NCBI GenBank assembly: GCA_944386885.1 | Contig: CALXCU010000137.1 | Location: 1 to 36,958, forward strand | DNA: 36,958 nt | Reading direction: 5' to 3' | From: an uncultured Oscillospiraceae bacterium | GTDB lineage: Bacteria; Bacillota; Clostridia; Oscillospirales; Oscillospiraceae | In this document: piece after piece, positions 22,592 through 30,046 of the stretch | Layout: each line of letters starts with the position of its first letter | How positions within the stretch are numbered: position 1 is the stretch's first letter | Program-made: the position numbers and the translations under genes | The notes under the pieces: model-generated | The model's database searches: none | What the model saw: only the letters and a program-made list of their open reading frames with translations | What the model was told of the DNA's origin: nothing

Positions 22592-23664
22592 TCCGCAGCG
22601 CCTCCTTTCTCCGCGCGCTTTCCGCCCAGGCGGGCGAAGAGGTCGCTAAAGAACTGCTTCAAAGTGGGGTTATTGGTGGCCAGCATCACCAGGATGAGGA
22701 CGATGGCGTAGACCAGCATCCGGTAGTTGGAGAACTGGCGCAGGGCCTCGGGCAGGATGGTCAGGGCTGTGGCCGCAATGACCGAGCCCCACATGTTGCC
22801 CAGGCCGCCCAGCACTACGAACACCAGGATCAGAATGGAGGTATTGAAGTCGAACTTCGTAGCGGCAAACGTGGTTTGGCTGCACCCATAGAGGGTACCA
22901 GCGGCGCCGGCCAGGGCAGCGGAGACCACAAAGGCCATCATCTTGTATTTGGTCACGCTGATGCCGACGCTTTCAGCGGCGATCCGGTTGTCCCGGGCGG
23001 CCATGATCGCCCGGCCGGAGCGGCTATTGACCAAATTAAAGACCACGATCAGGGCGATCATGACCAGAATAAAGCCCGCCGTAAAGGTCGAGATGCGCTG
23101 GGAGTTCATGACGCCCATGGGCCCCCGGATCAGTTCCGCGCCCCCGTCAGCCAGCTCGTTGGAATTGCTCAGAAAGCTGAAGTGGAGTCCGTTGGCATCC
23201 ACGCCCAGGTAGACGTTGGTGACAATGCTCTTGATGATCTCGCCAAACGCCAGAGTGACGATGGCCAGGTAGTCGCCGTTGAGGCGGAGCACCGGAATCC
23301 CGATCAGGAAGCCCAGTACCGCCGCCACAATGGCGCCGAACACCATGGCCAGGGCCAGGCGCAGGGGAGAGAGGGCCACCGTATCCTGCAGGGCGATGGC
23401 CATGGCCGAACCGGCGAAGGCGCCCAGGCTCATGAATCCCGCATGGCCCAGGGATAACTCGCCAGAGATGCCTACCACCAGGTTTAGGGAAACTGCCATG
23501 GTGACGTAAGCGCAGATAGGAATGAGCTGTCCCTCCAGCATGGCGCCGATGCCGCCGTCCTGAAAGGTACGCAGCAGCTGTACCACCGCAAAGGCGGCCA
23601 CTACCAGCGTGTAGGTAAACCAGCTGTTTCGGGTGGAGCGCTTCATCTGTCTGATTCGTTTCAT
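22588..23664 (-). CDS. livM: Branched-chain amino acid ABC transporter, permease LivM
   Basis: Membrane subunit of the Liv importer, 358 residues with about eight hydrophobic segments after a basic N-terminus. The family pattern is clear: LNLVVGISGELSLGHAGFMSLGAFAGS, GDYLAIVTLAFGEIIKSI, and the late loop GGLGNMWGSVIAATALTILPEALR. The ATG was chosen because GAGGTGG lies 7 bases upstream; an in-frame GTG three codons earlier overlaps that site. It starts 10 bases after livH ends and overlaps livG by 4. Confidence 0.94.
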   Translation of the reverse strand: MKRIRQMKRSTRNSWFTYTLVVAAFAVVQLLRTFQDGGIGAMLEGQLIPICAYVTMAVSLNLVVGISGELSLGHAGFMSLGAFAGSAMAIALQDTVALSPLRLALAMVFGAIVAAVLGFLIGIPVLRLNGDYLAIVTLAFGEIIKSIVTNVYLGVDANGLHFSFLSNSNELADGGAELIRGPMGVMNSQRISTFTAGFILVMIALIVVFNLVNSRSGRAIMAARDNRIAAESVGISVTKYKMMAFVVSAALAGAAGTLYGCSQTTFAATKFDFNTSILILVFVVLGGLGNMWGSVIAATALTILPEALRQFSNYRMLVYAIVLILVMLATNNPTLKQFFSDLFARLGGKRAEKGGAAE

Positions 23665-23674
23665 CTTTTCCACC

Positions 23675-24586
23675 TCACACTTTCTCGCGGACAGTCTTGC
23701 CCAGCAGGCCGGCCGGCTTGACCAGCAGCACCACGATCAGCACGGCAAAGACAATGGCGGTGGACAGTTCAGTGGAGATATAGGCCCGGGCAAAGGTCTC
23801 AATGATGCCCAGCAGCAGGCCGCCCAGCAGGGCCCCGGGAATGGAGCCGATGCCGCCGAACACAGCAGCTGTGAAGGCCTTGATGCCCGGCATGGAGCCG
23901 GTGGTGGGAGTCAGGGAGGGATAGGCCGACATAAAGAGCACGCCGGCCACCGCCGCCAGCGCCGAACCGATGGCGAAGGTCACCGAAATGGTCCGGTTTA
24001 CGTCGATGCCCATGAGCTGGGCCGCGCCCTTATCCTCAGAGCAGGCCCGCATGGCCTTTCCCATCTTGGTCTTATTGGTGAACGTGGTGAGCGCCAGCAT
24101 AATGATAATACACACCGCAATGGTCAAAAGAGTGACCGCCGAGATGGTCAGCCGGCCGTCAAAGAGGGTGAGCTGGGCATTGCCCACCACGGAGGTGAAA
24201 TACTTGGGGCTGGAGGTCCAGAGGAGCTGGGCGGCATTCTGGAGGAAATAGCTCACGCCGATGGCGGTAATGAGTACTGCCAGAGAGGGCGCCTGCCGCA
24301 GGGGCTTGTAGGCCAGGCGCTCAATGACCACGCCCAGGACCGTACACACCACCATGGCCACCAGGGTGCCCAGGATCGGGGCGGCAAAGGGAGGCAGGGC
24401 GGCGCTGGACAGGCCGCTCATGACAAAAAAGCAGATATACGCGCCCACCATGATCACGTCGCCGTGGGCAAAGTTGAGCATTTTGGCGATGCCGTAGACC
24501 ATGGTATAGCCCAAGGCAATGATGGCGTAGATACTGCCCAGGCTGATGCCGCTGATCAGGTAATTCAGAAAATTCATCACATTCAT
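23675..24586 (-). CDS. livH: Branched-chain amino acid ABC transporter, permease LivH
   Basis: Second membrane subunit of the Liv importer, 303 residues. It starts with FLNYLISGISLGSIYAIIALGYTMVYGIAKMLNFAHGDVIMVGAY, the LivH hallmark, and has about eight membrane segments. The EAA-type cytoplasmic loop reads RACSEDKGAAQLMGIDVNR, and GIGSIPGALLGGLLLGIIE lies near the end. The ATG at the right end has GAGGTG 9 bases upstream. A 176-base spacer with two strong hairpins separates it from livJ. Confidence 0.94.
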   Translation of the reverse strand: MNVMNFLNYLISGISLGSIYAIIALGYTMVYGIAKMLNFAHGDVIMVGAYICFFVMSGLSSAALPPFAAPILGTLVAMVVCTVLGVVIERLAYKPLRQAPSLAVLITAIGVSYFLQNAAQLLWTSSPKYFTSVVGNAQLTLFDGRLTISAVTLLTIAVCIIIMLALTTFTNKTKMGKAMRACSEDKGAAQLMGIDVNRTISVTFAIGSALAAVAGVLFMSAYPSLTPTTGSMPGIKAFTAAVFGGIGSIPGALLGGLLLGIIETFARAYISTELSTAIVFAVLIVVLLVKPAGLLGKTVREKV

Positions 24587-24607
24587 GACACAACACACCT
24601 CGTTTCA

Positions 24608-24660
24608 TGGATGATTGAGGACGGGCGGCGGAAGAGGGGCTGCCCATCCTCAATCATCCA
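24608..24660 (-). repeat. 19-bp inverted repeat (hairpin) between livJ and livH
   Basis: Arms 24608-24626 and 24642-24660 pair at 18 of 19 positions around a 15-base loop. It lies within the operon, 22 bases before the livH start. No T tail is present, so it looks more like an mRNA stability or processing hairpin than a terminator. Confidence 0.7.
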
Positions 24661-24683
24661 CCGTTCTCTGGAAGCAAGCGGGC

Positions 24684-24712
24684 GGGAGGGCCGCCAACCG
24701 GCAGGCCCTCCC
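24684..24712 (-). repeat. Second GC hairpin after livJ
   Basis: A 9-bp stem (24684-24692 with 24704-24712) with an inner GCC/GGC stem, 50 bases after the livJ stop. No T tail. It could protect the livJ message from 3' decay and so raise binding-protein levels over the permease genes. Confidence 0.65.
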
Positions 24713-24762
24713 GGAACCACTGCGTTGGATGATGGAACTGTTTTGCGGGGCGCGGAAGCGGC

Positions 24763-25986
24763 TTAATCCATGCCCACGTAAGCGCCGTTTTCGATGATCA
24801 TGCCCTTGGGGCTCTTGGAGACCTCGCCCTGGTCATTCCAAGTAATGCCCTCGCCGTCGCCGGTCAGGCCGTTGAGGGTGATGGTGGGGAAGGTGGCGAC
24901 CATGGCCTCGCAGATTTCCTCGGCGCTCATGTCGGGGGTGCAGCCGGCGGTCTCCAGGGCCAGCTTGTAGGCGTAGACGCAGTCATAGGCGTCGGCGGCA
25001 AACTGGTTGGGGGTCTCGCCGTAGAGCTCCTGGTACTTGGTCACGAAGTTGACGGTGGCCTCGTCGGTGGCATCGGCGTTGAAGGGGGTCAGGAGCATGA
25101 CGCCCTCGGCCAGGGAGGCATCAAAGCCCTCCACCGTCAGGATGCCGTCCATGCCGTCCACGCCGAAGAAGGTGGGGGCATAGCCCATCTGGTTGGCCTG
25201 GCTCAGGATCAGGGAGGCGGGCTGATAGTAGATGGGCAGGAAAATCAGGTCCGCGCCGGCGTCCTGAGCTTGGTTGAGCTGCACAGTAAAGTCAGTGGCG
25301 GTATCGGTGGTGAAGGTGGCGTTGCCCACGATGTTCAGGCCCAGCGTCTCGGCCTCGGCCACAAACTGCTCGTAAATACCGGAGGAGTAGACGTCGTCGT
25401 TCTTCCAGATGACGAAGATATTTTCGCCCAGATTCTGATCATAGATATACTGGGCGGAGGCCAGACCCTGGTTGGGGTCGGAGAAGCACATCTGATAGAC
25501 GTTGTCCTTGCCCGCGATGACGTCGGGGGAGGAGGCGGAGGGCGTCAAAGAAAAGATCCGGTCCTCGTTGGCCAGCACGGAAGTGCTCACGCCGGGCTGG
25601 GAGGTAACGGAGCCCAGGGAAATCTGCATGCCCCACTCCTTCAGGGTGTTATAGGCGTTGACAGCGGTCTCGGGAACGTTCACGTCGTCCTCGTAGCGCA
25701 GCTCGAACTGGATATCGCCGCCCTCGGCATTGATCTCGTCCACCGCGATCTGGGCGCCGGGATAGGCGGCCAGGCCGTAGATGGCGGCATCGCCGGTCAG
25801 GGGGCCGGTGCCGCCCAGCTTAAAGGCCGCGCCGGTCGCGGTGGAGCTGCCGCTGTCGCTGGCCTGAGTGCCGGCATCGGAAGGCGCCGCAGAGGGCTGG
25901 GAAGTAGTGCCGCCACCGCAGCCAGCCAGGAGCGAAGCGCTCATGGCCGCCGCCATAGCGAGAGACAAAACACGCATCTTTTTCAT
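24763..25986 (-). CDS. livJ: Branched-chain amino acid ABC transporter, substrate-binding lipoprotein LivJ
   Basis: Extracellular lipoprotein that captures Leu/Ile/Val (or a related amino acid) for the LivHMGF importer. Length 407 residues. The lipobox LLAGC puts the lipidated Cys at position 23, followed by a Ser/Ala/Gly-rich linker to about residue 52. The type I periplasmic-binding fold begins at FKLGGTGPLTGDAAIYG and shows the family's GSVTSQPGVST and DAYDCVYAYKLALE blocks. The ATG has AAGGAGG 10 bases upstream. It is first in the operon, behind a perfect sigma-A promoter. The ligand is assigned by family only. Confidence 0.94.
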   Translation of the reverse strand: MKKMRVLSLAMAAAMSASLLAGCGGGTTSQPSAAPSDAGTQASDSGSSTATGAAFKLGGTGPLTGDAAIYGLAAYPGAQIAVDEINAEGGDIQFELRYEDDVNVPETAVNAYNTLKEWGMQISLGSVTSQPGVSTSVLANEDRIFSLTPSASSPDVIAGKDNVYQMCFSDPNQGLASAQYIYDQNLGENIFVIWKNDDVYSSGIYEQFVAEAETLGLNIVGNATFTTDTATDFTVQLNQAQDAGADLIFLPIYYQPASLILSQANQMGYAPTFFGVDGMDGILTVEGFDASLAEGVMLLTPFNADATDEATVNFVTKYQELYGETPNQFAADAYDCVYAYKLALETAGCTPDMSAEEICEAMVATFPTITLNGLTGDGEGITWNDQGEVSKSPKGMIIENGAYVGMD

Positions 25987-26015
25987 TTCATTGTACCTCC
26001 TTACAGGTTGTTGAC

Positions 26016-26044
26016 ATTATACGCTCCATGCGGAAAGTTGTCAA
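26016..26044 (-). promoter_or_regulatory. Consensus promoter of the livJHMGF operon
   Basis: Minus-strand TTGACA (26039-26044) and TATAAT (26016-26021) with a 17-bp spacer, a perfect consensus. GTTGACA and its inverted copy TGTCAAC (26010-26016 and 26039-26045 on the plus strand) bracket the promoter. Confidence 0.85.
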
Positions 26045-26147
26045 CCAGTTAAAAGCAACAAGTCAGCCAGCAAAAATACTCGCTCTCCTGTAAGTAGCGC
26101 ACAAAAAATGGACAAATTTCCCGCTTTTTTTCGCAAAAGCAGTATTG

Positions 26148-26885
26148 CTAAATGAGAATGCCGCCGTTCGGGCTCAGCACCTGTCCTGTGAGGAAACCCG
26201 CCCCCTCGGAGGCCAGAAAGTACACACACTCCGCTACGTCCTCCGGCCGGCCGATGCGCTCCAGGGGCGTTTCCAGCCGCAGGGCCTCCAGATCCTCGGC
26301 GGTGAGGGCCCCGTTCATGTCGGTATCAATGACTCCGGGCGCCACACAGTTTACCGTTATGCCTGAGGGCCCGACTTCCTTTGCTAACGCCTTTGTCAGT
26401 CCAATAATTGCCGCTTTTGTGGCGGAATAGGCCACTTCACAGGACCCTCCGGTGATCCCCCATATAGAGGAGAGGGTAATGATCCGCCCGGCCTTTCGGT
26501 GGATAAAATGGGGGAGCACCGCCCGGCAGCAGCGGAAGGTCCCGTCCACGTTGACGTTGAAGAGGTCCCGCCAGTCCTGATCGGAGATGTCGGTAAAAAG
26601 CTGCTGCCGGGCGATCCCGGCGTTGCATACCAAAATGTCAAGTTGACAAAATTTATCCAACACATTGTCAACCATATGCGTTACTTGTCCCGTGTCCCGC
26701 ATGTCCGCCTGAAAGAGCTCCACCGTACCGCCGGCCAAGCGCAATTCCTCCGCCAGGGCCTGGGCGGCCTCCTCTGAGCGGCAGTAATTCAGCGCCACCC
26801 GGTACCCCGACCCGGCAAAGCGCCGGGCACAGGCGGCTCCAATCCCCCGGCTGGCCCCTGTAATCAAAACCGTCTTCTGTTCCAT
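26148..26885 (-). CDS. SDR-family 3-oxoacyl-ACP reductase-like protein (FabG-like)
   Basis: NAD(P)H-dependent short-chain dehydrogenase, 245 residues, the usual FabG length. The nucleotide loop is TGASRGIG (9-16), NAG at 88-90, and the catalytic tetrad is N112, S140, Y153 and K157 (YSATKAA). The C-terminus ends in GAGFLTGQVLSPNGGILI, as in FabG. It may reduce 3-oxoacyl-ACP in fatty acid synthesis, but no other fab genes are near, so another ketone or alcohol substrate is equally possible. The ATG has GAGAGGTG upstream; the open frame beyond it runs into the promoter. Transcribed away from tRNA-Val. Confidence 0.9.
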   Translation of the reverse strand: MEQKTVLITGASRGIGAACARRFAGSGYRVALNYCRSEEAAQALAEELRLAGGTVELFQADMRDTGQVTHMVDNVLDKFCQLDILVCNAGIARQQLFTDISDQDWRDLFNVNVDGTFRCCRAVLPHFIHRKAGRIITLSSIWGITGGSCEVAYSATKAAIIGLTKALAKEVGPSGITVNCVAPGVIDTDMNGALTAEDLEALRLETPLERIGRPEDVAECVYFLASEGAGFLTGQVLSPNGGILI

Positions 26886-26949
26886 CCTTTCCACACCTCT
26901 CTGCGATGCGCGCTGCGGTCGCGCTGTGGCAGTTGCAGTTATAGAGTAA

Positions 26950-26978
26950 AGTATACCCTCCCAGCGCCCTTCTGCCAA
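26950..26978 (-). promoter_or_regulatory. Promoter of the FabG-like gene
   Basis: Minus-strand TTGGCA (26973-26978) and TATACT (26950-26955) with a 17-bp spacer, 65 bases before the start codon. Confidence 0.7.
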
Positions 26979-27004
26979 GTGCCGAAAAACTTTTAAAAAA
27001 ATGA

Positions 27005-27033
27005 TTGACAATCCGCCTGTCCTCCGCTATAAT
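27005..27033 (+). promoter_or_regulatory. Promoter of tRNA-Val
   Basis: Perfect TTGACA (27005-27010) and TATAAT (27028-27033) with a 17-bp spacer, 14 bases before the tRNA. Confidence 0.9.
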
Positions 27034-27047
27034 AGACCATGCTGTTT

Positions 27048-27123
27048 GGACGATTAGCTCAGCTGGTAGAGCATCCGCTTGACGTGCGGGAGGTCACAGG
27101 TTCAAGTCCTGTATCGTCCACCA
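27048..27123 (+). tRNA. tRNA-Val (anticodon GAC)
   Basis: A 76-base tRNA with encoded CCA. The acceptor stem pairs 27048-27054 with 27113-27119; the D arm has AGCTCAGCTGGTAGAGC; the anticodon GAC is at 27081-27083 in a 7-base loop closed by CCGC/GCGG; the T arm contains GGTTCAAGTCC. GAC reads valine GUC/GUU codons. The gene has a perfect promoter and terminator of its own. Sequence of a different character begins right after it. Confidence 0.97.
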
Positions 27124-27126
27124 CAG

Positions 27127-27161
27127 AAACCGCTGTTTTCTCTTGAAAACAGCGGTTTTTT
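27127..27161 (+). terminator. Terminator of tRNA-Val
   Basis: A 14-bp stem (27127-27140 with 27145-27158), 4-base loop and a T run. Confidence 0.9.
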
Positions 27162-27241
27162 GCAATCCTTTCATTGCCTTTTCAAGAGGGAAAGCTATGC
27201 GCGTTCTGCACGACCACAGGTTCAGCCACAGACAGGAAAAA

Positions 27242-27274
27242 CCGCCCTCCGGAAGCTTTGCTTCCGGAGGGCGG
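27242..27274 (-). terminator. Terminator for minus-strand transcription from the degraded region
   Basis: A perfect 15-bp GC stem (27242-27256 with 27260-27274), 3-base loop, followed on the minus strand by TTTTTCC. It lies just past the integrase-like remnant and may have come with it. Confidence 0.75.
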
Positions 27275-27284
27275 TTCGCTGCAT

Positions 27285-27442
27285 TCAGCCGGTTTTACTC
27301 TGTGTCCGGAGAGCAGCAATCCCCGTCTTCATCTCCCAAATCAGCTCTGCCAGCTTTGCCTCGCACTCAGCCTCTGCCCGGCGTATACATTCCGGGCCAT
27401 GCGCTTTCCATTGACCTTGGGAGAGTAGCGCCCCTCCCACAA
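27285..27442 (-). pseudogene. Remnant resembling the N-terminal domain of a tyrosine integrase
   Basis: Read on the minus strand, one frame gives LWEGRYSPKVNGKRMARN followed by VYA. After a frame change comes RAEAECEAKLAELIWEMK and a stop. This order (W-E-G-R-Y, GKR, R-N-V-Y, A-E-C-E-x-KL-AELI, MK) resembles the N-terminal arm- and DNA-binding region of tyrosine recombinases of clostridial conjugative elements. There is no catalytic domain. The fragment is fused directly to the broken hydrolase, as if an inserted element had been lost. Identification is by pattern memory only. Confidence 0.4.
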
Positions 27443-27459
27443 GCGTCGCTCAACTGTGG

Positions 27460-28034
27460 GACACATCCATGGCCAGCACATCAGCAAAATAGGTCCGGCC
27501 AACAGGCATTCCAAAATACACGAGCCGTTTTCGGAATGTCACTGACGCTTGGGTAACGCTCTCTGGCGTCATCGGGAATGACCAAAATGGGATACAGCAT
27601 GATAAGGCCATGGACATTTTCGCCTGAGCGTTCTGCAAGCAGTACGGGCACCAAACCGCCCTGACTCTCGCCCATTAGATAAACTTGCTCCGGGTCTACA
27701 AAACGATCATCTGTAATATTGCCCAACACAGTCTGCATATCTGAGCCTTCTGTCAAAACACTCAATATCCAGCGATGCTGCGTTACGCCAGATAAGCAGT
27801 ATAGGGAGTCATATAAGAATAGCTGCTCCCAAAGCTGTGAGCAATAATTGCTGCACGATACTGCTAATCGTCCGCGGTCGGAAGATAAAGGTTTCCATAG
27901 ATTTTCAGGCCGTCCCGCCGGAAAGTCAACTCATAGACAGTATAGTTCTTCTGTTCCTCCAAAATGGTTGCTAAATCCAGTGCTTGCCGCTGTTTGGTAT
28001 TCTCCCCGCCAAGTAGACAGTGAAATAATTTCAT
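27460..28034 (-). pseudogene. Degraded alpha/beta hydrolase
   Basis: Frame by frame on the minus strand the pieces of one hydrolase can be read. From the ATG at 28034, MKLFHCLLGGENTKQ leads to YTVYELTFRRDGLKIYGN and LYLPTADD, then an in-frame TAG (27864-27866). The same frame continues QYRAAIIAHSFGSSYSYM, TPYTAYLA, TAA (27783-27785), RSIAGY. A deletion and frame change follow near 27770, then SVLTEGSDMQTVLG, the nucleophile elbow GESQGG and LYPILVIPDDARERYPS. A second frame change near 27515 gives GMPVGRTYFADVLAMDV, after which homology stops at the integrase-like remnant. Intact relatives are serine hydrolases of unknown substrate. Two stops, a deletion, a frameshift and a lost C-terminus mean it is dead. 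Confidence 0.75.
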
Positions 28035-28243
28035 CTTTCGAAGGAATTATAAAAGTGCTGAACAAGCAGGATGTGTGGGATAACAGGGCTTTGCTATTGC
28101 TTATTGATTTGCAAATTATGAGTTACATTCGAAATCCAAATGACTTGTATCCCCGGCTCAATCAGAGAAGGAATCAAAACCTGTGCAAGTCCCTGTCACT
28201 TGCGATTTGACATTTTCTGCTCAGTATTCAGGGGTTCAGCCGC
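28035..28243. other. AT-richer stretch without recognisable gene
   Basis: About 210 bases between the degraded hydrolase and the end of the aldo/keto reductase. It is visibly richer in A and T than the rest of the window. A 120-codon plus-strand frame crosses it (27848-28210) but runs antisense through the hydrolase remnant and looks random. Confidence 0.5.
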
Positions 28244-29362
28244 TTACAAAAACTCCGCCATCTCCTTCATATAGGCGGGCACCTCCAGTCCCTGGGGGCA
28301 GTGTGCGGTACACGCGCCGCAGCCGATACAGGCGGACGGGCGTCTTTCCTCCGGCAGAGCATTGAGACGGGCCAGACGCCAGGAGGACAGCTCCTTTTCT
28401 CCTCCAGTCTTGTATTCGTTATAGGCGGCAAGCAGGAAGGGAATGTCCAGCTGCCGGGGGCAGTCGGCGCAGCAGTAACGGCAGCCCGTGCAGGGCACCG
28501 CATAGAGGCCGTGGATCACATCGCTGACCTGCCGCACTAGGGAGATATCCTCCTCGGGCAGAAGATCGTCGTCTGAGAAGGTCTGGATATTGTCCTTTAC
28601 CTGACCTAACTCCGACATCCCGCTCAAAACCACGGCGATCCCCGGCAGCGTCCGCAGGAACCGGAAGGCCCACGATGCTGCTGTAGCGTCGGGCTTGGCG
28701 GCCAGCAGGAGATTCCGGCCCGCCTGGGACAGATCTGCCAGCATCCCGCCGTGGGCTGGCTCCATCACCATGATGGGGATATGATGCTCCCGGAGGATCT
28801 CATACTGTTCCCGGGCTGTTCCGTGGAACCAGTCGTAGTAGTTCAGCTGGATCTGCACGAAGTCCCAGGGGCCGCGGGCAAGCATCTGCCGCAGGGCGTC
28901 CGGGGAGCCGTGGAAGGAGAATCCAAAATATTTGATTTTTCCTTTGCGCTTTTGTTCCCGGAAATACTCCGGCGCGCCGTGATCCAGGTAGTCGGAGATC
29001 AGCTTGTCTGTTACCCCGTGGAGCAGATGGAAGTCGATGTGGTCCATCTGCAGCCGCTCCAGCTGCCGGGCAAACTGCTTTTTGTAGTCTGGCTCCGCCT
29101 GCACATTGAATTTATCGGCCATGTAAAAGCTGTCTCGGGGATACCCCTTCAGCGCCTTGCCCAGAAACACCTCGGACTGCCCCATGTGGTAGATGTAGGC
29201 CGTGTCAAAATAGTTCACGCCATGGGCCATGCAATAGTCGATCAGTTCCATGGCCTTCGCTTCATCAATGGGCTTTGCAAACCCCGGCTCTGTCTGGGGC
29301 AGCCGCATCGCCCCCATGCCCAGCTGAGACAGCTGGATACCGTCAAATTCGTTATACTGCAT
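28244..29362 (-). CDS. Aldo/keto reductase with C-terminal 2x[4Fe-4S] ferredoxin domain
   Basis: A 372-residue cytoplasmic oxidoreductase. The (beta/alpha)8 reductase domain has the catalytic tetrad D53, Y58, K84 and H115 (NYFDTAYIY, ADKFN, HLLHG). The C-terminal extension carries two cluster motifs, C291/C294/C297/C301 and C345/C348/C351/C355. This fused class is common in anaerobes; the ferredoxin part may shuttle electrons between low-potential carriers and the nicotinamide. The substrate is unknown. It diverges from a merR gene and its promoter has the long spacer of MerR targets, so it is probably induced by that regulator, perhaps by reactive aldehydes or oxidants (inference). The ATG lies 10 bases after GAGAGGA. 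Confidence 0.92.
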   Translation of the reverse strand: MQYNEFDGIQLSQLGMGAMRLPQTEPGFAKPIDEAKAMELIDYCMAHGVNYFDTAYIYHMGQSEVFLGKALKGYPRDSFYMADKFNVQAEPDYKKQFARQLERLQMDHIDFHLLHGVTDKLISDYLDHGAPEYFREQKRKGKIKYFGFSFHGSPDALRQMLARGPWDFVQIQLNYYDWFHGTAREQYEILREHHIPIMVMEPAHGGMLADLSQAGRNLLLAAKPDATAASWAFRFLRTLPGIAVVLSGMSELGQVKDNIQTFSDDDLLPEEDISLVRQVSDVIHGLYAVPCTGCRYCCADCPRQLDIPFLLAAYNEYKTGGEKELSSWRLARLNALPEERRPSACIGCGACTAHCPQGLEVPAYMKEMAEFL

Positions 29363-29421
29363 ACTTGTTGACCTATCCTCTCATTGTATTTACGGCTGTA
29401 AAACAGCCCCTTTTCAGAGTT

Positions 29422-29452
29422 AGTATAAGGGTAAAGTAAACTTGAGAGTCAA
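29422..29452 (-). promoter_or_regulatory. MerR-type promoter with 19-bp spacer, driving the aldo/keto reductase
   Basis: Minus-strand TTGACT (29447-29452) and TATACT (29422-29427) are 19 bp apart. The spacer holds the palindrome AAGTAAACTT (29434-29443). Over-long spacers with a central inverted repeat are the known mark of promoters untwisted by MerR-family activators, and a merR gene starts 60 bases away. Confidence 0.7.
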
Positions 29453-29462
29453 TCCATTTTTC

Positions 29463-29492
29463 TTGACGGAGCACTCTTTTTTTCGCTATACT
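29463..29492 (+). promoter_or_regulatory. Promoter of the merR gene
   Basis: TTGACG (29463-29468) and TATACT (29487-29492) with an 18-bp spacer, 20 bases before the start codon. It is back to back with the reductase promoter. Confidence 0.65.
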
Positions 29493-29512
29493 GCATCCAA
29501 GGGGCGATCTGT

Positions 29513-29932
29513 ATGAACTACACCATCAAGAAGGTCTCAGAGATGACCGGCCTGTCCATCCCAACCATCCGATACTACGACAAGGAGGGACTTTTGCCGG
29601 ACCTTCAGCGAAAGGAGTCCGGCTACCGCATCTTTTCAGACCAGGACCTGGAGGCCATCGACCTTATCGAGTGCTTCAAGGAGTCTGGGCTGACGATTCG
29701 TGAGATCCGACACTTCATGTCCCTGGTCAAGCAAGGGGACGCCACCCTGGCCGAGCGCCTGGAAATTTTCCAGCACCACATTGCACGGCTGGAAGAGAAG
29801 CTGGCCGCCGCGCAGAACGCGCTGGAGCACTCGCGGCGCACCCTGGCGTTTTATGAGATTGCATCAAAAACAGGATCGGAGGAATCCGCAAAGGAGGTCT
29901 ACCTTGCCCGGTATGGGGAAGCAGGTGAATGA
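29513..29932 (+). CDS. MerR family transcriptional regulator
   Basis: A 139-residue dimeric DNA-binding activator/repressor. The winged helix-turn-helix occupies about residues 3-70 (TIKKVSEMTGLSIPTIRYYDKEGLLP, GYRIFSDQDLEAIDLI). The long coiled-coil dimer helix spans about 78-118 (AERLEIFQHHIARLEEKLAAAQ). The short tail has no cysteine, so it is not a MerR/CueR metal sensor or SoxR Fe-S sensor; it resembles the YraB/AdhR-like group that reacts to aldehydes, through which cysteine in other members senses the signal, so the mechanism here is open. Divergent from the aldo/keto reductase. The start has GGGGCGAT upstream, a weak ribosome site. Confidence 0.92.
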   Translation: MNYTIKKVSEMTGLSIPTIRYYDKEGLLPDLQRKESGYRIFSDQDLEAIDLIECFKESGLTIREIRHFMSLVKQGDATLAERLEIFQHHIARLEEKLAAAQNALEHSRRTLAFYEIASKTGSEESAKEVYLARYGEAGE

Positions 29933-30046
29933 GAGCCTATCTAATCCTTGTGAGACTACCCGCCGACAACAGCGGCAAGCACCGATTTTGGGAAGGTTCT
30001 AATTTATATTTAAGCTATTTGTGGTATTTTAAATTTGGTGATTGGA

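Noticed and set aside
27095..27224. Repeat of CACAGGTTCA (27095-27104 in tRNA-Val and 27215-27224) as an attachment-site pair
   Set aside because: Ten bases is short and the copy is not the tRNA 3' end; it is kept only as a weak hint, not called as att sites.
27848..28210. A 120-codon plus-strand frame through the degraded region
   Set aside because: Antisense to the readable hydrolase remnant for part of its length and without protein-like features.
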